A stretch of 10,788 bases of DNA from Thermoflexales bacterium (GTDB lineage: Bacteria; Chloroflexota; Anaerolineae; S140-20). Location of the stretch: contig WFUY01000448.1 in NCBI GenBank assembly GCA_015484715.1, positions 1 through 10,788 on the forward strand, written 5' to 3'. Positions 1-6,454 of the stretch are shown here, one piece after another. The notes under the pieces were generated by a model, which saw only the letters and a program-made list of their open reading frames with translations, ran no database searches and had not been told where the DNA came from. The position numbers and the translations under genes are program-made. Position 1 is the stretch's first letter. The number at the start of each line of letters is the position of its first letter.

Positions 1-99
1 ACACGGAGGGGACGGATGCCCACGGGCCCCTTGGCAACCACCCGCGCCGATCCGTCGCACCCGCGTTGACCCGTGTCCTATGTAAGCCCCGGAGAACAG
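1..99. other. Intergenic stretch with no gene seen
   Basis: No convincing coding region is visible on either strand here. Short open stretches at the left edge stop by about base 84 and resemble no family I recognise. The 10-mer CGTCGCACCC at 53-62 recurs at 7644-7653, where it forms one arm of a perfect hairpin, so both may belong to one dispersed intergenic repeat. A TTGACC at 66-71 looks like a -35 box but has no -10 at suitable spacing. Confidence 0.4.
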
Positions 100-128
100 T
101 TGCGCATCTACCTCACCTCGGCTATAAT
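100..128 (+). promoter_or_regulatory. Sigma-70-type promoter upstream of the COG2403/cDPG synthase-like gene
   Basis: A perfect -10 box TATAAT lies at 123-128. A weak -35 box TTGCGC (3 of 6 consensus matches) lies at 100-105, and the spacer is exactly 17 bp. Transcription would start near 135, leaving a leader of about 165 nt before the ATG at 302. The surrounding DNA is GC-rich, so an exact TATAAT with ideal spacing is unlikely to be trivial. The start site is inferred, not observed. Confidence 0.6.
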
Positions 129-147
129 TACCCCTGCCTTTGAACCC

Positions 148-266
148 TCTACTGTTCACCCTCCCGCAGGTTAGGCGCGTTTCCGACGCGAAACCGTGCC
201 TCAAATAGCCCATCGGGGCCGAAAGCGCCCTCGACCGGTGACCTGTGGGAGGGTAGGCTGAATAGA
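148..266 (+). ncRNA. Strongly structured leader RNA or small RNA (family not recognised)
   Basis: A 14-nt arm at 158-171 pairs with 241-254 with a single G-U wobble. The helix can extend outward through TTCA 155-158/TGAA 259-262 and TCTA 148-151/TAGA 263-266, with bulges. The 69-nt interior contains further hairpins: CGCGT 176-180 with ACGCG 186-190, and CATCGG 211-216 with CCGGTG 235-240, enclosing GGC 217-219/GCC 227-229. The closing arm GAGGGT (249-254) could instead pair with ACCCTC at 272-277, just before the Shine-Dalgarno sequence AAGGAG (284-289), so two mutually exclusive folds are possible. The octamer GAACCCTC is repeated directly at 142-149 and 270-277, flanking the structure. Placement between a promoter and a start codon suggests a cis-regulatory leader. 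A standalone RNA or a small inverted-repeat element are alternatives. I could not match it to a known riboswitch. Confidence 0.45.
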
Positions 267-301
267 TACGAACCCTCAAGCCGAAGGAGCAGAACCGCGC
301 T

Positions 302-1618
302 ATGATCCGAACCCGTGTCATCATTATGGGCGCCGCCGGGCGCGACTTCCACAACTTCAACTGCTTCTTCCGAGACAACGAAGCCTACGAGGTCGTGGCC
401 TTCACCGCCACCCAGATCCCCAACATCGAAGGACGCCGTTACCCGCCGGCTCTGGCCGGCTCCCTCTACCCTGACGGCATCCCCATCCTGCCCGAGGAGG
501 AGCTACCCGACCTGATCCGTACCTTCGACGTGGATCAGGTCGTCTTCGCTTACTCCGACGTCTCCCACGAGTACGTGATGCACCGGGCCTCCATCGCCCT
601 GGCCGTCGGCGCCGACTTCTGGTTGATGGGGCCCAAGGCGACCCAACTGAAGAGCAGCAAGCCCGTGGTCGCCGTCGGCGCAGTGCGCACCGGCTGCGGC
701 AAGAGCCAGACCACCCGCCGGGTGGCCGACATCCTGCGGGAGATGGGCAAGAAGGTCGTCGTCGTGCGCCACCCGATGCCCTACGGGGACCTGGTCGCCC
801 AGGCGGTCCAGCGCTTCGCCACCTACGAGGATCTAGACCGCTACCAATGCACCATCGAGGAGCGGGAGGAGTACGAGCCCCACCTGGACCGGGGGATCAT
901 CGTCTACGCCGGCGTGGACTACGAGCGCATCCTGCGCCAGGCCGAAGCCGAGGCCGACATCATCGTCTGGGACGGAGGGAACAACGACATCCCCTTCTTC
1001 AAGCCCGACTTCCAGATCGTCGTCACCGATCCCCACCGCCCCGGCCACGAACTGCGCTACCACCCCGGCGAGACCAACCTACGCCAGGCCAACGTGGTGG
1101 TGATCAACAAGATTGACACGGCGGACCTGGCCAACATCGCCACCGTGCGCGAGAACGTGATGGCGGTGAACCCCGGGGCCGTCCTCATCGAGGCGGCCTC
1201 GCCCATCTTTGTCGAGAACCCCGGGGCGATCCGGGGCAAGAGCGTCCTCGTCGTCGAGGACGGTCCCACCCTCACCCACGGGGAGATGGCCTACGGGGCC
1301 GGCGTGGTGGCTGCTCGCCGCTTCGGCGCGGCGGAGATCATTGACCCCCGCCCCTACGCCGTCGGTTCCATCGTGGAGACCTACGAGAAGTACCCCACCA
1401 CCGGGCCGGTCCTGCCGGCGATGGGCTACAGCCCGGAGCAGGTCCGGGAGCTGGAGGAGACGATCAACAACACCCCTTCGGACCTGGTGATCATCGCCAC
1501 GCCCATTGACCTGCGGCGGGTAGTCGAGATCCACCGGCCTACCGACCGGGTGCGCTACGAACTCCAGGAGATCGGACGTCCCACCCTCTACGATGTTTTG
1601 GCCGAGCGGTTTGGGTAA
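302..1618 (+). CDS. Cyclic 2,3-diphosphoglycerate synthase-like P-loop protein (COG2403 type)
   Basis: This 438-residue protein resembles archaeal cyclic 2,3-diphosphoglycerate synthetase, which closes 2,3-DPG into its cyclic form using ATP. Bacterial relatives are often annotated simply as GTPases. It starts with a Rossmann-like segment, VIIMGAAGRDFHNFN (residues 6-20), typical of the family. A Walker A loop, GAVRTGCGKSQ, lies at about 126-136. WDGGNND at 223-229 is a probable acidic metal/nucleotide site, and NKID at 269-272 is a guanine-type specificity motif. The length fits the family. The ATG at 302 is preceded by AAGGAG at 284-289, a rather long 12-nt spacing, and by the promoter and structured leader above. 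No transmembrane segment is seen, so it should be cytosolic. The family call is firm. The actual product in this bacterium is unknown, since cyclic DPG is best known from thermophilic methanogens. Confidence 0.85.
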   Translation: MIRTRVIIMGAAGRDFHNFNCFFRDNEAYEVVAFTATQIPNIEGRRYPPALAGSLYPDGIPILPEEELPDLIRTFDVDQVVFAYSDVSHEYVMHRASIALAVGADFWLMGPKATQLKSSKPVVAVGAVRTGCGKSQTTRRVADILREMGKKVVVVRHPMPYGDLVAQAVQRFATYEDLDRYQCTIEEREEYEPHLDRGIIVYAGVDYERILRQAEAEADIIVWDGGNNDIPFFKPDFQIVVTDPHRPGHELRYHPGETNLRQANVVVINKIDTADLANIATVRENVMAVNPGAVLIEAASPIFVENPGAIRGKSVLVVEDGPTLTHGEMAYGAGVVAARRFGAAEIIDPRPYAVGSIVETYEKYPTTGPVLPAMGYSPEQVRELEETINNTPSDLVIIATPIDLRRVVEIHRPTDRVRYELQEIGRPTLYDVLAERFG

Positions 1619-1658
1619 GGGGCTCTTGACAGAGCACGATGGGCGCTGCGATGGGCCG

Positions 1659-2657
1659 ATGGCAGGGAAACGGGCGCCGGAAGAGACACGGAAAGGGCAG
1701 AGGTGGCTACGGCGACTCCTGGGAGCGGTGGCCACCGGCGTGCTGCTGGTCGCCGTTGTGGTGACCGCCTTCACCTTTGCCGCCGTCCAGTGGACCACCC
1801 GGGCTCCTTGTAGCGATCCAACCCGCACCCCGGCCGACGTGGGGTTGCCCTACGAACCCCTCCTACTCCGCGCCGCGGATGGGGTCACCCTACGGGGCTG
1901 GTACATCCCCCCCCGTCATGGCATTGTCATCCTCCACGTGGCCAACCTGCGCAACCCGCTGGATGGTGCCCTGGATGAGGCAGCGATGCTGGCCCGGCAT
2001 GGCTACGGGGCCTTGCTCTATGAAGCCCCCCCCTGCGCCGGCGTGGTCAACAGCCTGGGCGGGCGGGAGGTCCTGGACGTGAGGGCAGCCCTGGACTACC
2101 TGGCCGGCCGGCCGGAGGTGGAGCGGATCGGGGCCATCGGCTTCTCCGTCGGTGCCGTCACCCTGCTGCGGGCAGCGGCCCGCTATCCGGAGATCGAGGC
2201 CGTCGTCGCCGAAGGAGGGATGGCAGACCTGGCCCAGGGGCTGGCCCCGGTCCCGGACAACGGACTGGGGTGGTGGATGCGGGTGGTGGTGCTCTTCTCC
2301 TATCGGGTGGCCACCGGCCTGGACCCCCACACCGTCCGTCCGGTGGAGGAAGTGGGGCGGATCAGTCCGCGGCCGCTACTGCTCATCTACGGCGATCGGG
2401 AGCCCAACTACACCAGCGGCGCGGCGGAAGCCCTCTACCGGGCTGCTGGGGAGCCTAAGTTCCTCTGGGTGATCCCCGGGGCGCGCCACGGGGCCTATCG
2501 GTGGGTGGCCGGCGAGCGGTACGACCGCTGTCTGCTGGCTTTCTTCAACGTCGCCCTCCGATCGGATACCTCATCGTCACCCTTTTCATCGCCTTCCGAT
2601 TGGTGTACAATGGATGCAGACCTCTCTCCGTCGAAGCCGGCGGAGCCCTCGCCGTAG
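1659..2657 (+). CDS. Membrane-anchored alpha/beta hydrolase
   Basis: This is a 332-residue serine hydrolase of the alpha/beta fold, probably held at the membrane by an N-terminal signal anchor (residues about 19-43, LLGAVATGVLLVAVVVTAF) with its catalytic domain outside. The nucleophile elbow is GFSVGA (Ser163). Asp246 in YGDRE and His277 in GARHGAY complete a plausible triad. The region before the elbow (VTLRGWYIPP, then ALDYL near the elbow) matches COG1073-type esterases, but the substrate cannot be told. The frame opens upstream at 1593 inside the previous gene. I chose the ATG at 1659 because it gives a basic N terminus followed by the anchor. TTG at 1626 is an alternative, and neither has a strong ribosome site. 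The last 30 residues are Ser/Pro-rich and coincide with a promoter for the next gene, so the C terminus may be under little constraint. Confidence 0.8.
   Translation: MAGKRAPEETRKGQRWLRRLLGAVATGVLLVAVVVTAFTFAAVQWTTRAPCSDPTRTPADVGLPYEPLLLRAADGVTLRGWYIPPRHGIVILHVANLRNPLDGALDEAAMLARHGYGALLYEAPPCAGVVNSLGGREVLDVRAALDYLAGRPEVERIGAIGFSVGAVTLLRAAARYPEIEAVVAEGGMADLAQGLAPVPDNGLGWWMRVVVLFSYRVATGLDPHTVRPVEEVGRISPRPLLLIYGDREPNYTSGAAEALYRAAGEPKFLWVIPGARHGAYRWVAGERYDRCLLAFFNVALRSDTSSSPFSSPSDWCTMDADLSPSKPAEPSP
2583..2611 (+). promoter_or_regulatory. Promoter inside the hydrolase 3' end, for the toxin-antitoxin module
   Basis: TTTTCA (2583-2588) and TACAAT (2606-2611) are separated by 17 bp; TACAAT matches the -10 consensus at 5 of 6 positions. 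The site lies about 90 bp upstream of the nucleotidyltransferase ATG at 2701 and inside the low-complexity end of the hydrolase gene. This would let the small module be transcribed independently, as is common for toxin-antitoxin loci. Prediction only. Confidence 0.5.
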
Positions 2658-2700
2658 CCCTCATCGTCCCCGGTTGCCGCCGCATAGTTGAGGAGACCCA

Positions 2701-3219
2701 ATGGATCAGGCCCTCGATCTCACGGCCCTGAAGCGCTACTTGGAGCGGCGGGAGGAGGTGGTGGCCGCCTACCTCTTCGGCTCCCACGCCCGGGGGGAGG
2801 CCGACACCCGCTCCGACGTGGACATCGCCCTCCTGCTCCGCCCCAACCTGCCGGACCTGGCCCACCTGGAACTGCGATTGGATGGGGAAGTCAGGGCAAC
2901 GCTGGGCGACAGGGACGTGGATGTGCTTTTCCTGAACGATGCGCCTCTGGAGGTCCAGGCCGAGGTCATCCGCACCGGTCGGCTCATCGCGGTCAACGAC
3001 GAGGCGGCCCGCGTTGACTACGAGGTCCGCACGATGAACCGTTGGTGGGACCTTCGGCCCTTCTTCGAGGCATACCAACGCACCTTCTTCCGCCGTCTCA
3101 AGGAGGAATTCAGCGATGAGCAGCGCCGCGCGTATGAGGAAGCACGTCGAGCATTTGCACGAGCGTATCGCAAGGCTCAAGATGTATCAGCACCTGCAGG
3201 AGGACATCCGCCATTTTGA
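2701..3219 (+). CDS. MNT-type nucleotidyltransferase (MntA-like antitoxin)
   Basis: This 172-residue minimal nucleotidyltransferase carries the signature GSX10DXD: Gly27-Ser28, ten residues, then Asp39-Val-Asp41. A further acidic strand, DVDVLFLN, lies at about 72-79. In this family MntA proteins AMPylate and thereby silence a HEPN-type HepT toxin. The C-terminal helical part (RTMNRWWDLRPFFEAYQRTF, about 110-129, then a charged helix) is typical of family members ending near residue 155. The last 15 residues (DVSAPAGGHPPF region) look unnatural and lie where a second ORF is read in another frame, so a shorter ancestral end or a frameshift is possible. The start has a good ribosome site (AGGAG, 2691-2695). 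No HepT with an RX4-6H C-terminal motif is recognisable next door; small overlapping ORFs follow instead. Confidence 0.8.
   Translation: MDQALDLTALKRYLERREEVVAAYLFGSHARGEADTRSDVDIALLLRPNLPDLAHLELRLDGEVRATLGDRDVDVLFLNDAPLEVQAEVIRTGRLIAVNDEAARVDYEVRTMNRWWDLRPFFEAYQRTFFRRLKEEFSDEQRRAYEEARRAFARAYRKAQDVSAPAGGHPPF
3101..3106 (+). promoter_or_regulatory. Internal ribosome binding site inside the nucleotidyltransferase gene
   Basis: AGGAGG (AAGGAGG counting the preceding A) sits 9 nt upstream of the ATG at 3116, within the nucleotidyltransferase coding sequence. It decides the start of the overlapping 55-codon ORF and is the main argument that this ORF is translated. In the nucleotidyltransferase frame the same bases encode part of a Lys-Glu-Glu helix, where GAG/GAA codons can mimic a ribosome site by chance. 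Confidence 0.6.
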
Positions 3220-3283
3220 GGCTTTTGAGGCGGTCGCGCTGGGATGGCTGGAAGAGCGAGAACGGTTGGAGGGGAAGGCGTGA
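3116..3283 (+). CDS. Small overlapping ORF, putative partner of the nucleotidyltransferase
   Basis: This ORF encodes 55 residues starting MSSAARMRKHVEHLHERIAR and ending LEEREREL-like (actual end ERLEGKA). It overlaps the 3' end of the nucleotidyltransferase by 104 nt in the +1 frame. An excellent Shine-Dalgarno sequence lies 9 nt before the ATG; an in-frame ATG at 3134 is an alternative start. The product is predicted to be helical and charged, with a central block HLQEDIRHFEAFEAVALGWL. I do not recognise a family. Position and polarity suggest a component of the MNT toxin-antitoxin locus, either a reduced HepT-like partner or an accessory peptide. It lacks a clear HEPN RX4-6H site in the usual C-terminal place. 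A similar block occurs again just downstream (3288-3374), which supports real coding. It could also be the remnant of a longer gene. Confidence 0.55.
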   Translation: MSSAARMRKHVEHLHERIARLKMYQHLQEDIRHFEAFEAVALGWLEERERLEGKA

Positions 3284-3377
3284 CTGAACGGACATTTACT
3301 TGCAGGAGGACGTCACGCTTCTCGAACGGTTCCGGGCTTTTGCCCTGGCTATGTTGAGAGAGGCGGACGAAACATAA
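3280..3377 (+). pseudogene. Probable frameshifted small ORF similar to the preceding one
   Basis: A GTG at 3280 overlaps the previous stop in a GTGA arrangement and is preceded by GGAGGGG. Its own frame reads only into a Cys/Arg-rich nonsense tail. The frame at 3288-3374 reads TDIYLQEDVTLLERFRAFAL and ends AMLREADET before TAA (3375-3377). It shares the pattern YxLQED[IV]xxxExFxAxALxxLxE with residues 23-46 of the previous ORF. Adding one base near 3290-3291 (GG to GGG) would join the GTG start to this frame as a 32-residue protein beginning MTERDIYLQED. So this looks like a short gene with a one-base deletion, real or a sequencing error. Function unknown. Confidence 0.45.
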
Positions 3378-3409
3378 CCACCCTTTCACACGCGATGGAG
3401 GGCAGAGAG

Positions 3410-4561
3410 ATGATCCGAGAAGTGGCCATCGTAGGGGTGGGATGGAGCCCCTTCCGCTCCATCACCCCCGACCTCTCGTACAAAGAGATGATGTACGAGG
3501 CTGCCGTCCGCGCCTACGAAGACGCGGGCATTGACCCCCGCCGGGACGTGGACAGTTTCGTTACCGTCGCCGAGGATTTCAACGAAGGCACCAGCATCTT
3601 CGACGAATACACGCCCGACCAGATCGGCGGGGTGCTCCGGCCCAACCACACCATCACCGGGGAGGGCATCCACGGCCTGGCGGCCGCGGTGATGCAGATC
3701 CTCACCGGCCAGTTCGACGTGGTCGTCGTCGAGGGGCACAGCAAGGCCTCCAACATCCTCACCCTCCCCCATATCCTCGCCTACGCGATGGACCCCGTCT
3801 TCAACCGCCCCCTGGCCGCCCATCCCTACTTCATCGCCGGGATGGAGATGCGGCGGTACATGGCCGAGACGGGGACGCCCCACGAAGCCTGCGCCCAGGT
3901 GGTGGTCAAGAACCGGCGCAACGCCCTCGTCAACCCCCTGGCCGGTTACGGAGCCGACCTCACCCTCGACGATGTGCTGGCCTCGGAGCCGGTGGCCGAC
4001 CCCCTCACCCGGCTGGAGTGCTCCGACCACGCCGACGGAGCCGTCGTGATGGTCCTGGCCTCGGGCGAGACGGCCCGCGCCCTCACCGACCGGCCCATCT
4101 GGGTGCGTGGGATCGGCTGGGCCAACGACACCTTCTGGCTGGAGAGCCGCCCCTGGGGCGAGGCCCGGCACGCCTCGATGGCCGCCCAGATGGCCTACCG
4201 CACGGCGGGGATCCGAAGCCCCCGAACGGAGATTGACTTCGCCGAGATAGACGACACCTTCGCCTACAAGGAACTCCAGCATCTGGAGGCGCTGGGGCTC
4301 TGCCGGCCCGGAGAGGCCGCCGCCTGGACGCTGGAGGGAGGGACCGAGCTGAGCGGTGACTTCCCCGTCAACCCCTCCGGGGGGAGCCTGGGGATGGGCC
4401 ACCTGCTGGACGGCACCGGGCTGGCCCGCGTGCTGGAGGTGGTGCTGCAACTGCGCGGGGAAGCCGGCCCCCGCCAGGTCGAAGGTGCCGAGGTCGGGCT
4501 CGCCTTCGGCTGGCGCGGCCTCCCCACCACCGGCGGCGCTGCCGTCATCCTGAGCAACTGA
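3410..4561 (+). CDS. Thiolase-fold protein 1, lacking the nucleophilic Cys (Ltp2/DitF-like)
   Basis: This is a 383-residue thiolase-superfamily protein acting on an acyl-CoA type substrate in the cytosol. Visible landmarks are the N-terminal strand EVAIVGVGWSPF, then GEGIHGLAAAV (about 84-94) where thiolases have CxSG. By alignment Gly86 occupies the Cys position. KNRRNAL lies at about 167-173, IDDTFAYKEL (280-289) corresponds to the thiolase HDAF region, and NPSGGSLGMGH (321-331) keeps the GH of the C-terminal GHP motif. The C-terminal catalytic Cys is also absent. Cys-less thiolase folds include lipid-transfer and Ltp2-type retro-aldolases that work with a DUF35 partner; two DUF35 genes lie downstream. 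The ATG at 3410 is preferred over 3395 because GGAGGG (3397-3402) sits 7 nt before it. The real substrate is unknown. A structural or CoA-binding role is possible. Confidence 0.8.
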   Translation: MIREVAIVGVGWSPFRSITPDLSYKEMMYEAAVRAYEDAGIDPRRDVDSFVTVAEDFNEGTSIFDEYTPDQIGGVLRPNHTITGEGIHGLAAAVMQILTGQFDVVVVEGHSKASNILTLPHILAYAMDPVFNRPLAAHPYFIAGMEMRRYMAETGTPHEACAQVVVKNRRNALVNPLAGYGADLTLDDVLASEPVADPLTRLECSDHADGAVVMVLASGETARALTDRPIWVRGIGWANDTFWLESRPWGEARHASMAAQMAYRTAGIRSPRTEIDFAEIDDTFAYKELQHLEALGLCRPGEAAAWTLEGGTELSGDFPVNPSGGSLGMGHLLDGTGLARVLEVVLQLRGEAGPRQVEGAEVGLAFGWRGLPTTGGAAVILSN

Positions 4562-4599
4562 CCGATTATGGATCACCACACCTTCGGAGAGGGTAACCG

Positions 4600-4872
4600 A
4601 TGAAAGCACCTCCTCTTGTGCCCACAGAAGGAGATTTTCCTGAGAAGCTCACCACGACTGACCTGCAGATGATGCTGGACGCCCTCCAGACCATCGAGGG
4701 GGCTGTCGTCACCTTGAGGCGGTTGATCGAGCAACTTCAGGAACGCCCCTCCACCGAGCCAGAAGAGCCATCCCTGTTCTCCCTCTACGGGATTTTCGCC
4801 CCCACCGAGGTGACCTGGCAAGACTTCCAGGAAGCCAAGCGTGGCTGGCTTAAAGAAATCCAGGAGATTTAG
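4600..4872 (+). CDS. Small antitoxin-like protein paired with the PIN toxin
   Basis: This 90-residue acidic, mostly helical protein lies 3 nt upstream of a PIN-domain gene, the usual order for a VapBC pair. The middle (residues about 20-50) could form an amphipathic or coiled-coil helix (LQMMLDALQTIEGAVVTLRR). The C-terminal part, SLYGIFAPTEVTWQDFQEAK (60-79) followed by a Trp-containing helix, resembles the toxin-wrapping tail of VapB-type antitoxins (LxGI...VTxEDxxEAK). I see no standard AbrB, RHH or Phd/YefM DNA-binding domain at the N terminus, so autoregulation cannot be inferred. The ATG is supported by GGAGAGGG at 4586-4593. The gene starts 38 nt after thiolase 1, so read-through from the metabolic operon is likely. 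Confidence 0.65.
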   Translation: MKAPPLVPTEGDFPEKLTTTDLQMMLDALQTIEGAVVTLRRLIEQLQERPSTEPEEPSLFSLYGIFAPTEVTWQDFQEAKRGWLKEIQEI

Positions 4873-4875
4873 AGG

Positions 4876-5265
4876 ATGGTCTACGTCCCAGATACCCATA
4901 CCTTAGTCTGGTATCTCACCGCCGATCGGCGCTTGGGTGCTCAGGCGAAGGCGGCCCTCTCCCAGGTTGACCGAGGAGAGGCCCAGGCCATCGTGCCCAT
5001 CATCGTGCTCACCGAAATCCTCGACCTGGAGGAGAAGGGACGTATCGCCATACGGTTAGAGAGCTTACTCCAGCATTTGCAGAAGCACAGCCACTACCAA
5101 ATCGTTCCGTATACCCTCCAGGTCCTCGTGGCGGTTCGTGAGGTTCGGGATGTGCCAGAGTTGCACGACCGCATTATCGTGGCAACCGCCAAGCATTATG
5201 GCGCTACAGTGCTCAGCAAGGACCCCGCCATAGCAGCATCTACGGCTGCCAAGACCATTTGGTAG
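4876..5265 (+). CDS. vapC: PIN-domain ribonuclease toxin (VapC-like)
   Basis: This 129-residue protein has a complete PIN domain. VapC toxins are Mg-dependent RNases that typically cleave tRNA or rRNA when freed from antitoxin. The expected acidic residues are Asp6 in VPDTHTLVWYL, Glu47 in VLTEILDLEEKG, Asp98 in PELHDRIIVATAKHYGA and Asp116 in LSKDPAI. The length is normal and the C-terminal fold appears intact, so it should be active. It lies 3 nt after the antitoxin-like gene and 18 nt before thiolase 2, in the same orientation, which places it inside the acyl-CoA gene cluster. RNA target unknown. Confidence 0.9.
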   Translation: MVYVPDTHTLVWYLTADRRLGAQAKAALSQVDRGEAQAIVPIIVLTEILDLEEKGRIAIRLESLLQHLQKHSHYQIVPYTLQVLVAVREVRDVPELHDRIIVATAKHYGATVLSKDPAIAASTAAKTIW

Positions 5266-5283
5266 AGCCAGGGAGGAAGCGAT

Positions 5284-6450
5284 ATGAGCCGAGACCGCGT
5301 TGCCATCGTCGGCGCGGGGATGACCAAATTCGTCCGCCGTGCCCAGGAGACCCCCAAGGAACTGGCTTGGGAGGCCGCCAGCAAAGCCTTGGAATCCTGC
5401 GAGATGACCCTCGATGACATTGACGCCGTCGTCATCGGCACGGCACCGGAGGCCTTCGACGGCGTCCATATGAAGAGCGAGTACCTCTCCGATGGGGCCG
5501 GCGGTTGGGGCAAGCCGGTCATCCGAGGTTACGTGGGCGGGGGCACCGGCGTCTTCTCCGTCATCCAGGGCTGGTACCACGTCGCCAGCGGCCTCTTCGA
5601 CACGGTGCTGGTCGTCTGCGAGGAGAAGATGTCTTCCTGCCAGCCCCACCCCCAGGGAGCGTTCCTGACCATCTTCGACCACACCCTGGAGCGCCCCTTG
5701 GGGCCCAACCTGCTGTGGATCTTCGCGCTGGAGATGAACGCCTACATGAGCCGTTACGGGCTGAACAAGCGGGACATCGCCCTCGTCTCCGTCAAGAACA
5801 AGCGCAACGCTGCCGACCACCCGGCGGCCCTCCTGGGCGATCCCAACATCACCGTGGAGGATGTGCTCAACTCGGAGGTGCTGGCCTGGCCCGTGCAGCG
5901 GCTGGACGTCAGCCCCATCAGCGACGGGGCCGTGGCCATCGTGATGGCTGCCGAGTCCGTCGCCCGCCGGGTCACCAACAAGCCCGTCTGGGTCGAAGGG
6001 GTGGGGTGGAGCCTGGACACCGCCTACTGGACCAACCGGGACCTTTCCTACCCGACCTACGTGGAGGAGGCAGCCCGGATGGCCTACAAGATGGCCGGCA
6101 TCACCGAGCCTCGCAAGCAGATCCACATCGCCGAGCCCTACGACCCCTTTGACTACAAGGAACTGCACCACCTGGAAGGGCTGATGCTCTTCGACAAGGG
6201 CAAGGCCCCGGAGGCCACCGCCCTGGGGATCACCCAGCGAGATGGAGACCTGCCCGTCTGCCCCAGCGGTGGGCTGCTGGGTGTGGGCAACCCCATCGCT
6301 GCCGCCGGCCTGATGAAGGTGGCCGAGATCTTCTGGCAGCTTCGTGGGGAGGCCGGCGACCGCCAGGTGCCCGGGCAGCCCCGGCGCGGTGTGGCCCAGG
6401 CCTGGGGCGACCTGATGCAGGTCGGAACCGTCGTGGTCTTGGGAATTTAG
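5284..6450 (+). CDS. Thiolase-fold protein 2, lacking Cys and the C-terminal His
   Basis: This 388-residue paralogue of thiolase-like protein 1 can be aligned to it almost without gaps. Shared landmarks are RVAIVGAGMTKF, KNKRNAA (171-177), YDPFDYKELHHLEGL (286-300) and the C-terminal QLRGEAGxRQV block. The nucleophile position is again glycine (VGGGTG, about 84-89, Gly86 expected). GNP at 335-337 replaces the GHP that supplies a catalytic His in thiolases. YDPF replaces HDAF and presents a Tyr that could act as acid/base, in line with Tyr-based catalysis described for Ltp2-type aldolases. No C-terminal catalytic Cys is present. A good ribosome site (GGGAGGAAG) precedes the ATG. Canonical thiolase activity is very unlikely. 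A lyase/aldolase role, or a non-catalytic half of a hetero-oligomer with protein 1, fits better. Confidence 0.8.
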   Translation: MSRDRVAIVGAGMTKFVRRAQETPKELAWEAASKALESCEMTLDDIDAVVIGTAPEAFDGVHMKSEYLSDGAGGWGKPVIRGYVGGGTGVFSVIQGWYHVASGLFDTVLVVCEEKMSSCQPHPQGAFLTIFDHTLERPLGPNLLWIFALEMNAYMSRYGLNKRDIALVSVKNKRNAADHPAALLGDPNITVEDVLNSEVLAWPVQRLDVSPISDGAVAIVMAAESVARRVTNKPVWVEGVGWSLDTAYWTNRDLSYPTYVEEAARMAYKMAGITEPRKQIHIAEPYDPFDYKELHHLEGLMLFDKGKAPEATALGITQRDGDLPVCPSGGLLGVGNPIAAAGLMKVAEIFWQLRGEAGDRQVPGQPRRGVAQAWGDLMQVGTVVVLGI

Positions 6451-6454
6451 TCGG

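Noticed and set aside
280..290. GCCGAAGGAGC resembles the conserved core of glycine riboswitches
   Set aside because: The other glycine aptamer elements are not found at the right distances, and the match coincides with the ribosome binding site.
1626..1631. Perfect TTGACA -35 box before the hydrolase gene
   Set aside because: At 16-19 bp spacing the downstream DNA is GC-rich with no -10-like hexamer.
3116..3283. HEPN toxin (HepT) assignment for the ORF after the MNT gene
   Set aside because: At 55 residues it is much shorter than HepT, and no C-terminal RX4-6H catalytic motif is in the expected place. An internal RLKMYQH is probably coincidental.
3386..4609. A 407-codon open frame on the minus strand
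   Set aside because: Antisense to thiolase-like protein 1. No recognisable motifs and no ribosome site; a codon-bias shadow.
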